Shown piece after piece: positions 23,765 to 36,489 of a stretch of 64,000 nucleotides of DNA. The notes below the pieces were generated by a model. The model was not told the origin of the DNA. It did no database searches and saw only the letters and a list, made by a program, of their open reading frames with translations. This DNA comes from Aspidiotus rigidus (Eukaryota > Arthropoda > Insecta > Hemiptera > Diaspididae). The stretch covers positions 1,211,001 to 1,275,000 of the forward strand of contig JAVHKY010000001.1 in assembly GCA_035079385.1 (NCBI GenBank), in the 5' to 3' direction. Made by a program: the position numbers and the translations under genes. Each line of letters begins with the position of its first letter. Positions within the stretch are counted from its first letter, which is position 1.

Positions 23765-23859
23765 AACATGGGTCGTAGTTTGGAAGATACCATTAACTTT
23801 ACGTATCTGTGAGTAACGAAGTCGCAAACACACAGAACGCTTGAGTGGAGTGTACATCG

Positions 23860-24490
23860 ACTCCAGATCAAAGTCCATTTGAGGTCCCTAGGCCGACCAG
23901 GATAACTGAAAATCGACTGTCAATCGACGCAACACATGGGAGTCGATTTCAAGTCGATAAAAAATTGGAGAAGTCGATTCGACATCGACTGATTGACGTC
24001 GATTTGGGATCGACTTGAAGTCGACCATCGTACATTGCTAGAGAGCTGCACGTCGACTTGAAATCCCCTCAACAAAGCAATCATTTTAGGTCGATGAAAA
24101 ATTTGAAGAAGTCGATGACGTTGATATGAAGTCGATTTGAAGTCGACCAACACGTATATTACCAGACAACTACTAGTTGACTTGAAATTGACCCAACAGA
24201 GCAGTTGATTTTGGGAAAATTTGAAGAAGTCAACTCAAAATCGACTGAAATAGACGTGGCAAATAAGTCGAAATATTGCGTTGTAATCGGTCGACTCCGA
24301 ACCGAATAGACAACGACTGCGAATTATACATACATATATCGACACAATTTCGATCAAGACTGTGAAAGTAAACAATTCTCGGTCGATTCGATTTTAGTTA
24401 TTGGTCGATGCTGGGTGTCGATCGAAAATCGACGTCAAATCACGATCGAAAATCGACAAGGTTCATCGGAGGACAGGGAGGAGGAAGATA
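23860..24490. repeat. Region packed with GTCGAT/ATCGAC words
   Basis: More than twenty words of the type AAGTCGAT, ATCGACTTGAA or GTCGACC occur in about 600 bases, on both strands and without fixed spacing. The same style recurs weakly at 29730-30110 and 31840-32110. It reads like a strongly decayed short-unit array. Confidence 0.6.
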
Positions 24491-24499
24491 AGTGGTATT

Positions 24500-25100
24500 A
24501 GCGAGGGTGTTACAAAGCTTGTTCGGCTGCTTGATCTACCGAGTCATGTTGTGTAAACTATTTTGCGGTGTTTACAGCTTTTCATTTTATTTGAACAATT
24601 CTAACAGAAACTTTTTTTTTTCTCGAGGAGGCGATTGGTAAAGTGAAGTTACCCAAAGTGGGTTTTGACTGAAGTTGAGTAAAAGAGGTCGACTCAGAGA
24701 TAATGAATTATGAATGAAATTTTAGGATCCTCACTATCTATCTCCGGTCTCCATTCTACTACTCAAGACAACGTATCCTCGTATCCTAATAATTTATTTC
24801 TTTTTTTTTTTTGCATAGGCGAAATATTACGACGTCTGCACTTTTTATGGATCCCGGACCTTATTGAGTTCTACTGAGCATTTTTTTCCAACGAGCATGA
24901 AGCCGTAGCTTCAGAGAATTTCTTTTCTAGTTTCCTCCATATTGGATTCCCAGCTAGACGACGATCTAGTTAACGAAGCCATCAAGATTTTCTTTCCAAC
25001 AATTACTGGAGCAAAGAATTTATTTCACAGAAATTTTTTTTTTCTATACGAGCCATATCGATGAGAAGGATCAAGAATTTGCCGACAGAGAATGCTTGAA
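24500..25100. other. No gene recognised
   Basis: AT-rich sequence with several T runs; nothing else is visible up to the start of the LINE relic. Confidence 0.5.
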
Positions 25101-25109
25101 AATGATTTT

Positions 25110-26440
25110 TCTTCTTTTTTTTTTATTACATCCAACCAGAAAAAAATTATAAAAAAATACAAAAAAAAACGAAGAAAAAAAAAAGAGTAGGGGGAAAATA
25201 ATTACACACATGCAAAAATGTATTAAAAAAAAAAGGTGAAAACAATAAAACTCCGACATAGCAATTCGTTGTAAGGACTGGAGCCGAGTTTGATTTCTTG
25301 TATTAAAAGAGTATGATTTAATCGATCTTTAGAATTTAAAGAGAGTAAATCATAAAAAAAAAAAGGGTTGGAAAGAGGGGGGGGGGTAGCTACTGGGTTA
25401 CCTCGAAGGAAAAACGGAAAAAATGAATTGAATTTAAATGTTGATAGGAGGAGGTAGGTCAGAGATAAATTTAAAAATGTGTGAGAAAATTGAAGGGTTT
25501 TCTGATGATAGGAGGTCGGTGGCTCTGAGTGGGGTAGCGAATTGTAGATTGATGGCTTCTGAGTATAGTATTTGTCTAATGCTGGATATTTCTGGACATT
25601 CGAAAAATTAATGATTGATGTCACCTTTAGAAGGATTGTCTGGATGGAGGGGGCATATATCAGATTCAGAAAGATTTACACGTTTTAAGTGAGTGGGGAG
25701 ACGAATGTGTCCAAAACGAAGACGGCTGAGTTTAACTATTACGGAGCGGGGAATATCGTTAAAAAGTTTATACCAAGGGAATGCTGGAAGTAGAGGTTGA
25801 ACGAGGAAATAATAAGATTTCAGATTGTTAGCGGATTTCGAGTAGGATATTGCCCAGTCGTCTCGCGTGGAGCATCGAATAAGAGAAAATAGTTTTTACA
25901 TAGGGAGCAGATTTGATGAGACTGGCGATGAGCGGGCTGATTTAGCTAAAACATCTACAATTTTGTTGTCGAACATTCCTGCATGACTGGGGATCCAGAG
26001 AAAATTAAATTGAATGGGGTTGAGAGAATTGGTCTGATTGATAAAGCTAAGGATGAATTAACCCGTGAAGGGATGGAAGAAATGGCTTGGAGAGCGGAGA
26101 GAGAGTCAGATATTATGAGAAACTGTCCTGTTTGGAAGTTTTGCTTCGTGTAGGAAAGGGCTTGGAATATCGCCATCTGTTCCGCATGAAAAATAGATGT
26201 CAAGTTTGGTAGAGATAAAGAGCAATGAAGCTTAGTTGAGGGGATCTAAAAGGCCATACCCACTTCCTGATGATCTTTAGAACCGTCAGTAAAAATATAT
26301 GTGTATGATGAGGAAAATGTTCTTGCGTGTATAACTGGAAGGTTCTGCAAAATCTGAACCAGAAGTTTTGGGAAGTTGGTGAATTTCAATACGTTCGAAG
26401 AGTTGTTCTTAAAGGTATATATCGTACGTGTTTTCATTCA
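25110..26440 (-). mobile_element. 3' part of an RNase H-bearing LINE, decayed
   Basis: Minus-strand frames show a type I RNase H domain in order: YIFTDGSKDHQ (first catalytic Asp), FHAEQMAIFQAL (Glu), IISDSLSALQAI (Asp), then LWIPSHAGMFDN with VDVLAK (His, last Asp). Further on, LSRLRFGHIRLPTHL, then ICPLHPD...DINH and FFECPEI give the C-terminal knuckle region. One in-frame TAG follows GMAF, a single-base indel is needed near 26005, and another near 25620. The element therefore cannot make its protein. Upstream reverse transcriptase is absent, as expected of 5' truncation. The T run at 25112-25123 is a possible poly(A) tail. The presence of RNase H suggests the I/LOA/R1 side of the LINE tree. 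Confidence 0.85.
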
Positions 26441-26449
26441 TGTCTCTTG

Positions 26450-29400
26450 ACGATCTGTAATACGATGGAGTTTTTAGAAATCTTTTTACTTATTATGTAA
26501 TTTTAATCGAAGTCTTTTGTTTCTTTCAGCTTCGTCTGACAAAATTGATACATGCACGTGGAAAGAAACCTAACAAAGAAAAGCTGTACTTAACTACGCT
26601 TTGCACAATTTTACAGAGTATATTCACCCTAAAATCGTTAATGAAAAACTTTGATTAAAAAGAAGAGATAAACTTCCATTCAATTTTTTATCAACATTTT
26701 CTTGTAATTTCTGACGATTTTTTTGATTTTACTTTAGACAGTTTTAAATCTTCACCGGAAATTAGATTCAATAGCCACTTGATATACAAATTATTATATT
26801 TATTCATCTAATATAAATTGTGTTCTTTTTTTTCGAATAGTTATTAATACGTATTTCAACGAGTTAGACTAGTTTTGTAACATGACTAAAATATTTTTGA
26901 TGGATTTCTGAAAATAAAAATTAATTCAGGTACCTAGATATTTTTATACGTTAGTCATTATTACGATTCATAAAGTAAGAAAAATTCTTATTTTCAAAAG
27001 CCTACAGCATAAGTAATAACGCGTAAATAAGATAATTCGTAGACCGACGCCGTATGTTGCGCTCTCATTTATAAGTAAGACAAGATACAAGAGCGTACGT
27101 AAATTTTGAATTCACCGGTGCTTCAAGTAGTAAAGGTAAACGAATAGTATGATTTATATTGCAAAAGAACAGCCGCCAACTGGACCACAAAAATATATGT
27201 GGTTATGCAGATGTGCTGCACGGCCTGTTGAACTCGTTTCTTTTTTCATCATTTCGGCCAGCATCCCTTGACCAGATTTTCACCTTAACGGATGCTGTTA
27301 TCGCCTTTGCCGTAACGAACCCCTTTTTTTTTCGTACGCTTTTATTGTATTTCATTTTTAGAACTAGATCATGAAGAGAGGGTAGGTATGTTCCGAGATA
27401 TATCGTTAGAAACCAGAATTACGAGTCCGTTTTCTTTCAATGTAATTTGTTATTATCATTTTTTTTTTTTTTTTTTTCATACCCAGGGTTCACTTAGTAT
27501 ATACGCAAACCGAGATTATTAGTCAGGCTCCGGATCCAGTATAACGCGAACGTAAGAGTGTAAACTACTTACTACATACCTAATCTAAGTTTCTCAACGT
27601 AATGGTCATCATTGTGATTTTCAATATTTGTGAATGATGTTGTGCTTGGATACATTAAGAGTGTGGCCTGAATACACAATAGAAAGACGCAGTTCAGTTC
27701 GGTACATTTAATATTGCACGATAACATAAGTATTATTAAACATGCGGTAATATTAGTTCTGATTGTCTCTTCTTTTTTTAAGTAAAAACTCGATTTTTGA
27801 AATAGATACCCATCGGATGGTTACATTTTATTTACTCGATCCAAAATAATCTGTTTTTTCTTTCTCTCTCAGTTCAAGAATCATTCATATTTTGTTACAC
27901 TCGAGACGTACCCGCGTTCCTTTCGCACCCGGAAATAAAACAACATCGTATTCGAAGAAATATTTATTCCGAAGTCGAAGGGTCGATTCCGTCCGACTGC
28001 CATACTTTTTTTCATTGTCTATTTCCGCATAATATTTGTTGCGATACAATAGAAGGGTCTGGTATAAAAAGAAAACGATAATCTGCTACGAGCGCCAATC
28101 AATAAGTAATATAAGAGCAGCCATATTTATCGAGTCTTATGAGAGGGGCTTAAAAAAACCCGGAAGAGGAAAAGAAAGAGAAAAAAAGGAAGCAAAGTAA
28201 AAAGTCGGAAAGGAAATTCGTGTAAGAAAATACTAGTTTTTGCGGCCTTCCTTTTAGGGTGTAAGAACAAAAGGAATTCTGAATACTTATCTGTGAATTA
28301 CAGTACAAGTGCTACATGTATTTACGTATGATAGAATTGGAATATTTTCTTACGAGTTGCGCGTTTGCGAAGTCGTAATATGCAATGATAGGGTTGGAAA
28401 GTTTGAGAAGATGAAAAGATTTCTCTTTCGGTTGGCAGAACTCAAGGACATCCTCCTACTCTACAACGAAAAAATATATAAAAATAAAAGATCGAGAAAG
28501 TAAAGGTATAGGATGAATTTAATGAGTGGTCCTGGAAATATGAAAAGCTCAGCTATCTTGAAAAAGTTAATTGGCTTTTTATGTGTATGTTTTTCTGTCT
28601 GGAAAATAAAAGTGAATATTTCTCTCGACTGCATGCTTTTAAATTAAATTTTGACGATTAAGATGACGTCTGGCTGAGTGAAAAAAAGAGGGAAAAGGGA
28701 CCTGGCTCATTTCTTCTATGGAAATCGACGAGTACCGGTATCAATATTCAATTTTATGTATTTGTGTAGTGATAAATTTACTTTTTAAGACCTATATTGA
28801 GATAAGACATCTTGTGAAATTACGTCAGTTTTTCATACTTCATCTCTTTCCATCATTACCTTAGACGACAAGTAAACTTATTACAAAGACACACAGTCTT
28901 ACTACGAGTAACGTGGAAAGAAACTATCGTGTCTTAAAATTAGTTCACGCTCACTACCAGTAAATTAATTCTTCTCAAGACATAATAATCTAGTCCTTAG
29001 AAGAGAGTTGAAAGTAATTATAAACTGGATAAAAAGAACCCTCCTTCATGGTAGTCTGAGAACACAAATATTGGGGGAGTTTGTCGTTGTGTATGGTTCG
29101 AGACTTTTCGTAAAATTAATCGAAGCAAGGAAAATTAATAAGCGTAAGCGACAATTTTGTAAATAAGGAACAACCGCTCTTTTATGAGAAGGGATTCTCG
29201 TCTACCGACGCGATGAATATATACGATGATTTTGCCTTAAACTCTTCCGCGCAATAAATTCAAGAAACTTGTTTCCCTCTTATTCGTGGGAGCAAACCTA
29301 ATAAGACTTGTTCTCAAGTTACGGTAACATTTTCTTCAAAATGCGCGTCTTTAGTGATTTTTGAAAATAATTATGCCTACTAAAAATACAGTAATTCGTT

Positions 29401-29720
29401 TGGAGAATGACTTGTCTAGAAAATTCGGGAATCTTTATTTATAAGGAAACAGAGATGAAAGACAAATCTTCGGTAAGTAACAGTTTAAATTTTGAGGGGC
29501 CTTTGTTCTTTTCAATGATACCTAGCGCAAATCACTGATTGATTTAATCAATATTCTTAGTATCCTATAGAATTAGGACAAAAAATGTAGTGCTTTCAGA
29601 AAGCTTTCTTCATTGAGCTTGCGGAGTGTCAGAGTACTCTCGCAACTAAAAGGAGTACTAGTTTTTAAACGTATTTAAAGACGCGAGAAACATATCTGCA
29701 AACAACCCCGGCAAACTATT
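26450..29720. other. No gene recognised
   Basis: AT-rich DNA with a T run at about 27460-27478. The 64-codon plus frame at 28309-28503 and the 71-codon frame at 27159-27374 show no motif. I see no tRNA or structural RNA. Confidence 0.5.
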
Positions 29721-29729
29721 TCTACTGTC

Positions 29730-30110
29730 CAATCGAGGTCGATACTAAGATGTGCAATCATGATGTTGAAAAAAATCGACTCGAAATCAGCTGAAAATTG
29801 ATGTCTTTTTTAGTTCTAGTTGAAATTGCGTATCTAGTCGATGTATCGTTAAATTTAACTGTATGTTGCGACCTTAGTATCAGATCGACTTGGGGTCAAA
29901 TCATTATGACCCATTTGTCCCGTTGATTTCAAGACGATGTTGAGTCTACCTTTCAGCCAAATTTTCGGTCGACCTAAGGGTCGATTTGTAGTGCTCTGTG
30001 ATTGTGCACCAGTTGATTTTGAGTCAATCACAAATCCTCTATTCTTTCTTAAAATCAACAACTGCACGACGACGATGGTATCCAGCCGACACAAGGTCAG
30101 ATTTGCTGAC
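29730..30110. repeat. Second GTCGA-word-rich region
   Basis: Words such as CAATCGAGGTCGAT, AATCGACTCGAAATCA and GGTCGACCTAAGGGTCGA occur here in the style of 23860-24490. Sequence around the words is not alignable by eye. Confidence 0.4.
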
Positions 30111-30119
30111 TGATTTTGA

Positions 30120-31390
30120 CTGATTACCGAAAAGATTGAATTCTATCAAGTAGATGATCACGATTGTAAGGGACTGCGGAAAAATTTGTGTTTTGCCGTC
30201 TAATATAGAAAATGGCGTGGACTGCAGGGTTTCTCAGTCAGTGTATGCCGCAAGATTTCGATCAAAAACACAATTTAACATGAACTAAAAATATATAGTA
30301 GCCAAATTTTTTCCATTTGCTCGAAAAAGTAATTACGAAAGTTACACAACTCAACAAGAAAATTTTTTCGAATAGGTCAAGAACGAGAATATCCGATCCT
30401 AAAAGTATTTTTCACGCTGGATTCGATGCCGTTATCAGTTTTTCGTAATGCCCTCATTATTTTCTGCAATCTTATTCGCTTTTAAATATTATGATGTCAA
30501 TTCCAATGATAGGTATGTGCTCAAACTCGACTCTAAACCAACACTGAATTTCATAAAAATGGAAAACTTTCTAAGAAGTGGAAAAAAGTACTGCTCATAT
30601 ACTTCATATCTTGTGAAAAATTTTGAAATTAGTGGAGTCCGCAGGGTTCTTTAGTGAAGACAAGAAACATCTAGACCCTTCTGCGTATACTGATGGCAGA
30701 ACATTTTCTCGAATCTCCACAGAAGGTCGAAGCCCCCGTTTCCCGGAACTGCAGCTTGGGGAAAGAGGGCCGAGGCCTCATATTGGTCGGTTCCAAATCG
30801 TGCAATTAGCCACTGCTTTAGAGGTGAAAGCTAATTTTAAATCTACTTCAAAATTTGTGTCGAGATTCTCAATTCAAACTTTGGATTAATGTAAGCCAAC
30901 GTTGACACTGAGTTTGACAAATTTTTTGTATCTATCCGTAGTTAATGGGCAGTGACCCCTGTCTGGTGACTTCGCTACTCGCAGACAGAATACATAGTCA
31001 TATAAAGTGAAGTCCATTAAGAATCACTATTGTGCTCGATCAGTGGGACAGTCATCAAATGGCGTCGATGATACGCATAGTTTTTGATACTGAAGACGAT
31101 TCAAGTCTCCGGACCAACGTGCTCGCTCAATTTGGTGCAGACAATTTGGCCCGAGACTGAACTTGACGTCGCATTCATTTCTGCGCGGAAAAATTTTTCA
31201 GTCATCTTCTCAAGTTCAATGAGCTCCACTTTGTATGACATTTGAGGGAACAGGAGAGTGTCACAAAGATAAGTAATACGACTATCAACTTGGCATAACT
31301 TGATGTCAGGTTTCATCAGTTCTTTGTTGATACACATCATAGAAGTAAGCCTTTTTAGAATATCATTTTAGGGGAGACCTGTGAATATTT
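30120..31390. other. No gene recognised
   Basis: Frames of 68-88 codons on both strands lack family motifs. The sequence leads into the integrase relic and could include further decayed parts of the same retroelement, but I cannot show that. Confidence 0.4.
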
Positions 31391-31399
31391 TCATATAAG

Positions 31400-31700
31400 A
31401 TCCAAGCTGTTTCAACACGCACCGATCATGAGATAAGCGAGTTGTTGTGCACCTTTTTCGAGGAGATATGGACTCATCAGAAGGCAGTGTAGGGAAGGTA
31501 AGTATCAACAGATTTATCAGTTTCCTCTGATAATGCGTCCGCATGTATAGCTCGAACTTGTGGATCGAATTCTTACAAAAATATGGTATAAAACCGAAGT
31601 TCACTGCCACTCACAATCCTCATAGTAATCCGACCAAAAAAGCAATGAGGGGTGTAGGTGAAGAAGTAAGAATCTACCTCATACCAATGAGCATCCAAAC
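31400..31700 (+). mobile_element. Gypsy-type integrase relic
   Basis: Two frames joined by a frameshift resemble the retroelement integrase core. The first reads TDLSVSSDNASACIA, where SDN carries a catalytic Asp. The second reads LWIEFLQKYGIKPKFTAT then HNPHSNPTKKAMRG and EEVRIYL, matching the usual W-x2-F-x4-GI-x5-A-x2-NP-x2-N spacing. The catalytic Glu after the N-P motif is replaced by Lys, so the product would be inactive. LTRs were not found. Confidence 0.65.
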
Positions 31701-31839
31701 TGCGACCACTCAAGGTACCTATCTATTCAATTTTCATTTTTGTGTCGTTTCTGGCCCCAAATAGCTAAGGAATCGTTGACCAAAATTCAACTTAGGTACT
31801 TTCAATCTCACTTCAGAATCCCTTCCAGGTGGTTTATTT

Positions 31840-32110
31840 AAAATCGACGTAATTTTGACGTCGATTTTCGGTTGATATGAAAATGTTGTACCGGAAATTG
31901 AGTCAACTTTGACATCAACAAGTTAATACGAGTAGAAAAAAATTCGCGGTCAAATTTGTGGTCAAATCCTGGTCATTTTCATCGATCTGATCATCTGAAC
32001 TGAAAATTAAGCGAAAGTCCATGTCAATTTCTGTAGTTTACTTTGGGTCAGAATAATAATCGAGTATAGATTTGGGATCGACATCGATCTAGAGTCAATT
32101 TAGTTTATTG
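31840..32110. repeat. Third GTCGA-word-rich region
   Basis: Words such as AAAATCGACGTAATTTTGACGTCGA, GGGATCGACATCGATCTAGAGTC recur in the style of 23860-24490, but at lower density. Confidence 0.35.
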
Positions 32111-32519
32111 GGGTGAGTTTCAAGAAGGCCAAACAACTGGTATGACAGTAAGTTTAGTCAATAATTATAAATCTTTGATTACATAGCCTAACGTAAATGG
32201 ATATGAAAGGCTTGTTAAGCAAAATTCCTCAGCTTCGTACGAGTACAATAAATGTGGTGAATATTTCGATTTAAATAATTTCATATTGTGAATTTTGTGT
32301 ATGTCATATGGCAGTTCAATATAAAAAAAAAAAAAAAAATGTGAATAATTTTGTAAGTTATTCCTCACAAATTAGTTCTTTGGAGTCCATCGAATAGCAA
32401 AATATCTCAGAAAACGAGAGATTTTGCTGCCCTCAATTATCTGCACTCACACACTTCTTGTAAAGTCTCAGTTCTAGGACAAAAGAAAAAAGTTGAGAGA
32501 TCTTAGTCCAGAAAACGTA

Positions 32520-32850
32520 CTTACCTCATAAAACAGGTTCTCTGCCATCCTTCGTCCGTGAGTTTTCCAAGTCCCCCTCTAAGTCCCCGTCCTATCTTAT
32601 ATAACTCGGAGGTCAACATTTTTAACAGGGAACCTGTTTTATCGGGTGGGTTTTTCGGAAAACACGTCCGCCGTTCGCCGTCCGGCATAATCAGAGCTCG
32701 AACATTTTCGAAGTCTCCCTCCTCTCTTAGATAGCTTGGGGGCAGGGCCTGATGTGATGTCACAGTTTGATTACGTCATAGATCGGCCTTGTGACGTCAC
32801 GATGTGATGACATCACAGATCAAAGTCCCCCTCCTATCATATGGGACCTA
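32520..32850. repeat. Composite repeat copy with inverted modules and CRE words
   Basis: CATAAAACAGGTTCTCTGCC at about 32527 and its inverse AACAGGGAACCTGTTTTATC at about 32625 bracket reverse-oriented 45-bp unit scraps. Then CCGCCGTTCGCCGTCCGGC and a run of TGATGTCAC / TTACGTCATAG / TGTGACGTCACGATG words follow. The order is close to that at 60030-60760. Confidence 0.75.
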
Positions 32851-32859
32851 TTTATCGGC

Positions 32860-33720
32860 ACGAGAAAAAGAGAGTGTTAGAACAGAATTTAAAAATGATG
32901 AACGAGAGAAAAAATATTACACGAGAAATAAAAATATTGATCGAAAAAAAAATAAAAATGAACAAAATATAATTTCATACAACGAGATTTTAATTATTGA
33001 ACTAAATAAAAATACAAATTCACGAAGAGTAAATAAATTCAACCGAGAATATTACGCACGAGAAATTAATTATTAATAAAAAAAAATTTAATGACGCGAT
33101 AAACTACTTGACAATTAATGCTGGCACATGAGTCGTATGAGGGGGGCAAAAACAGCGAGATATCCCTTCGTTATAGCTTCAATTCCCTCTCCTAGGAGGA
33201 TTAAAGGCATCCACTCTTGATTCACTCCATGTAAGGTTTGAAAAATGAACTCAACAATCAAATTTCTCACGCAGAAGCCATATACGATTTCTAGGCCGAC
33301 GCTTCGGTTCGGGTGAGCGCAAATTGTCGTCATCAGAAGATGAACTTTCATCGTCATCGCGAAAACTTTCTACATAGGTTACATCCATACCAATCTCACA
33401 ATTAATGAGAAACACCAAAATGTAACAGGCAGTAATGATACTTCGGTGAGAGAGTCGTATTAGAATACGTGTGCACACATTCATAAACCTTTGCATATTG
33501 AATGAAGACGTGCATACAAGATGCAGCCAGGCGATTCATCCACACTTATCAATAATTCCCGTTTTTGCTCGTTGCAATCAATAAATTTCTCGTTGATACC
33601 TATGAATATCTCGTGCCTGAATCATTTCGCGATTTCCTTTTTTAAAGTATCTCTCCCCCTTTTTTTTTTTTTCGCGCTTATGATTCTCGTGTAAACCATT
33701 TCTTTTTCTAGTGCAATTTA
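32860..33720. other. A-rich tract and unassigned minus-strand frames
   Basis: 32870-33080 is A-rich with CGAGAAATAAAAATATT-like words iterated a few times. On the minus strand, 33251-33496 encodes a cluster of acidic residues (RDDDESSSSDDD) followed by basic KRRPRNRIW. This style is seen in the N-termini of several transposon-associated proteins. I cannot assign a family, and it may be chance. Confidence 0.3.
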
Positions 33721-33729
33721 ATATTTCCC

Positions 33730-34010
33730 CTATATAGCTTGGGTGGCGGGGCCTGTGACTCATAACCTGATGACGTCATAGATTAGTTTTTAAAAGTTCC
33801 TTTTCTATTATATATATAGCTCCAAAGTCCGGGCTTGAGGTCACAATTTGATGACCTCATAGGTAAGCCTTTTGACATCACAATCTAAACTTGCCCCATA
33901 TAACAGGTTTCGCTGCCACCCCCTGTCGTTCAACTCCGTTAGGGAACCCGTGAGTTTTTTAAGTTCCCACGCATCATTTATAGCTCGGACATCGACAAGT
34001 CCCGCACTTT
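33730..34010. repeat. Composite repeat copy, CRE-rich
   Basis: Contains CCTGATGACGTCATAGATTAG, then TATATATAGCTCCAAAGTC, CACAATTTGATGACCTCATAGG, then CATATAACAGGTTTCGCTGCC and CGTTCAACTCCGTTAGGGAA. This is the same module order as in 60580-60760. A 16-base C run follows at about 34049-34065. Confidence 0.7.
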
Positions 34011-34235
34011 TCCGGACGACCCGGCGTCCGTTTTTTTCTTTTGTAAGTTACCCCCCCCCCCCCCCATACAACAGAAAAGTACAACATAATAAGGATTGAA
34101 ATTATTTTTTTGTAACACCTCCGAGCGTCTTTTCTCTTTAATGGTTCGTATTGGACTCAGAAGTTATTGTCTTTGTCACAGTTTCCACCCTGATTGGAAA
34201 ATTTAAAAAAAAAAAAAAAAAAAAAATAGACTCAC

Positions 34236-34517
34236 AATTAAGCATGGCATAACCACAGAATTGGCTTCCAATATCGTAAATTACTCGATAAACAGCATTC
34301 TTGTTCAAATTAGGACCGTATTGAAAATGTTTATTCGCAACAAGAAGAGAAGTAATTCTCGCCGTGAAAACCTTTGTAAGAGTAATAATTATACTCTCAG
34401 TTTGAAATATTAATGTCGAAAGTTTTCTCAAACAGTAAACGACTAATTCATACAAACACTCGGTCAAGAATACCGTGCAGAAAAAGCGGTGGAAGACCAA
34501 AACCGACGAACGCTCCT
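34236..34517 (-). CDS. Candidate internal exon, no homology
   Basis: A 282-base interval is open in one minus-strand frame and bounded by TATTTTCCCAG|AGG upstream and ATT|GTGAGTC downstream. Both ends fall at the same phase (phase 1), so the exon would be a whole number of codons. The product would be mostly hydrophobic or aliphatic (for example TVFLTECLYELVVYCLRKL), without a recognised domain. A CpG-rich block lies just upstream on this strand (34660-34850). Support is limited to splice motifs, an open frame and context. Confidence 0.22.
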
Positions 34518-34659
34518 CTGGGAAAATACCCAACTAGGTAAGGAGTTTAAAGACGGAGGTCGCGTTTTGCAGGTGAGCCACGGTCTAGGAAAGTAATTCC
34601 ACGATAGTAAAGAGAAGATTTTCGTCGCAAAAGTTGGGCAACATAAAGCTTTGAATATT

Positions 34660-34850
34660 TACGTATACGTACGTACGTAACATCCAATTCCTTTCAAGAC
34701 GAAGGAGAACGGCGCCGCGTATAGGAGGGAGCGAATTAAGAATCAGACAGAATAGGCCGTCCGTCCCTACGTCAGCCGCTTCGTAAACTATTCGCGTCTT
34801 TGTGCGAAGAACGCGGGCAGAGGCCGCGCGCGTGGAAATTATATCTTCTC
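34660..34850. promoter_or_regulatory. CpG-rich block, possible promoter
   Basis: ACGTACGTACGTAAC at about 34668 and the stretch 34710-34835 (GGCGCCGCG, CAGCCGCTTCG, AACGCGGGC, GGCCGCGCGCG) are much richer in CpG than the surrounding DNA. The block resembles 7970-8180 upstream of the kinase. No gene start is proven on either side. Confidence 0.35.
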
Positions 34851-34859
34851 ATACTTGTA

Positions 34860-36480
34860 AATCCAAACTTTCTAACGTTTAGGGTTGTCAAAGTGAATAA
34901 CTGAAGATATTCGAGTTATGAATAAGGCGCGCAATATTTACCGCAACGGAAAGTTTTATTTGCCGAGGGGTAATTATATAGTGCCGCGCTATGATGGTAG
35001 AACAAAACGTATTTGATAATTCAATTCGCCGTCTTCGATTTCACGGTCGTTTCTGCATCTATTAGAAGGTTAGCTTTGCCGAATTTTTCATCGACGTCAT
35101 CAACGATCAGCACCATTTTACAAAAGATGTAAGAAACGCAGTTAACAGTAGCACAGTTTTATTCGCCAGAGGATACAAAGAGGGTAGGCTTGAAGTGATC
35201 AAATTAAAAAATTGGACATGTTGAAAATAAGAAAATTGATGTTCGGAGAAGAGTTCGTCGTTGGAAAGGAAATATCATAAAATTATACTTCCGATGAAGA
35301 CCAAAAAAATAAAACATAATATCAGAAAATTTTTATGAATTTTTTTCTCGATTCTGACGAAAGATGTGGTTTTAAACGATTCATGCATACGATTGACGAT
35401 TGAATTTTCTGGTTCGTTAAAAATGAAATTATTAAAAGGCCATCAAATTGACTTCTCCACCACTATAGGTCGCATCCTGAACTTGTGTTTTACTTATCTA
35501 ACGACCCTATCTATGATTATATTATTTGAAAACTGTCATGAACAGTGACTTGCGGGTTTTGACCGATGTCAATAAATGCAGTATTCTTGCAGTGGCGAAT
35601 TTAATTAGCCTCCAGCCCTGGGCCGTTTGGTTTGATGACCTAACTTGCTCTTCCCCCATACCACCCCTCACCGACTTGTCATATCCGTAAAAGAAACGAG
35701 TACTGCCTTCGTTGTAATGGCGACGGGTGAGAGATGTAAATTTTGTCAGCCTTCGCCACATTTCAAGTTTTCTTACATTATTGGGAGAGAGACTCGGAAC
35801 AATTCCGACCATCAAACAGGTTCCCGCCCTTACTTCAATGAATACAGTCGATGAGAAAGACCAGAACAACGAGACAGAATCCTCAAATTTAAATTTTGAA
35901 AAGCACAAAACTCGTAGCTCGCGGGGCCTCTTTCACCAATTTCGTTAACTGAGGAGAAGAGAAAATCTGTTTCATGATGGAATTCTTCAATTTTGATAAT
36001 TGATCCTGAAGATCGATTCCAATGGTTTATGATCGTGATCGATTATTAGGTAAAGTCAAAAATTGTCTTCGCAGTACATACTAGTAATGCCAATCGCTCA
36101 CAAGTCCACAATTTTCTATCAGCGAAATTTTTCCAATTCCCACTCGGAAGTCAAATTTACTTAATATTCTCAACTATAAGTCGGAGTCTTCTTCTCGGAT
36201 ATGGTCATCTTCAAGAGTAACCAAAGTTCTTAAATTAGATCAGAGCATCTACTTTCCTCGGACCAAGGAAGCAGAAGTCGAAACCCCAAACATTTTGTTC
36301 CTTCACAGTCGAAACTTCATCAAGTTCTCGTACTCATCAGAAAGCTGATGTTTTCACGATTGTCTAAAGAAGGTCAGAGCCCTCTCCCTGTTTGAATTGC
36401 AATCTTCGAATCGCTAGAAGAAATAAGCAATTATATATCCGTACTGTCATACTCATATATTATTGCATGAAAATAGAAAT
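34860..36480. other. No gene recognised
   Basis: Frames of 128 and 75 codons at 35522-35948 overlap on opposite strands and have no motif. A CAGGTTCCCGCC scrap at about 35818 belongs to the composite repeat. Confidence 0.45.
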
Positions 36481-36489
36481 TTTTCCATG

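Noticed and set aside
35522..35948. Overlapping 128-codon minus and 75-codon plus frames
   Set aside because: No family motif on either strand and no splice context; mutual overlap suggests a stop-poor GC-richer patch.
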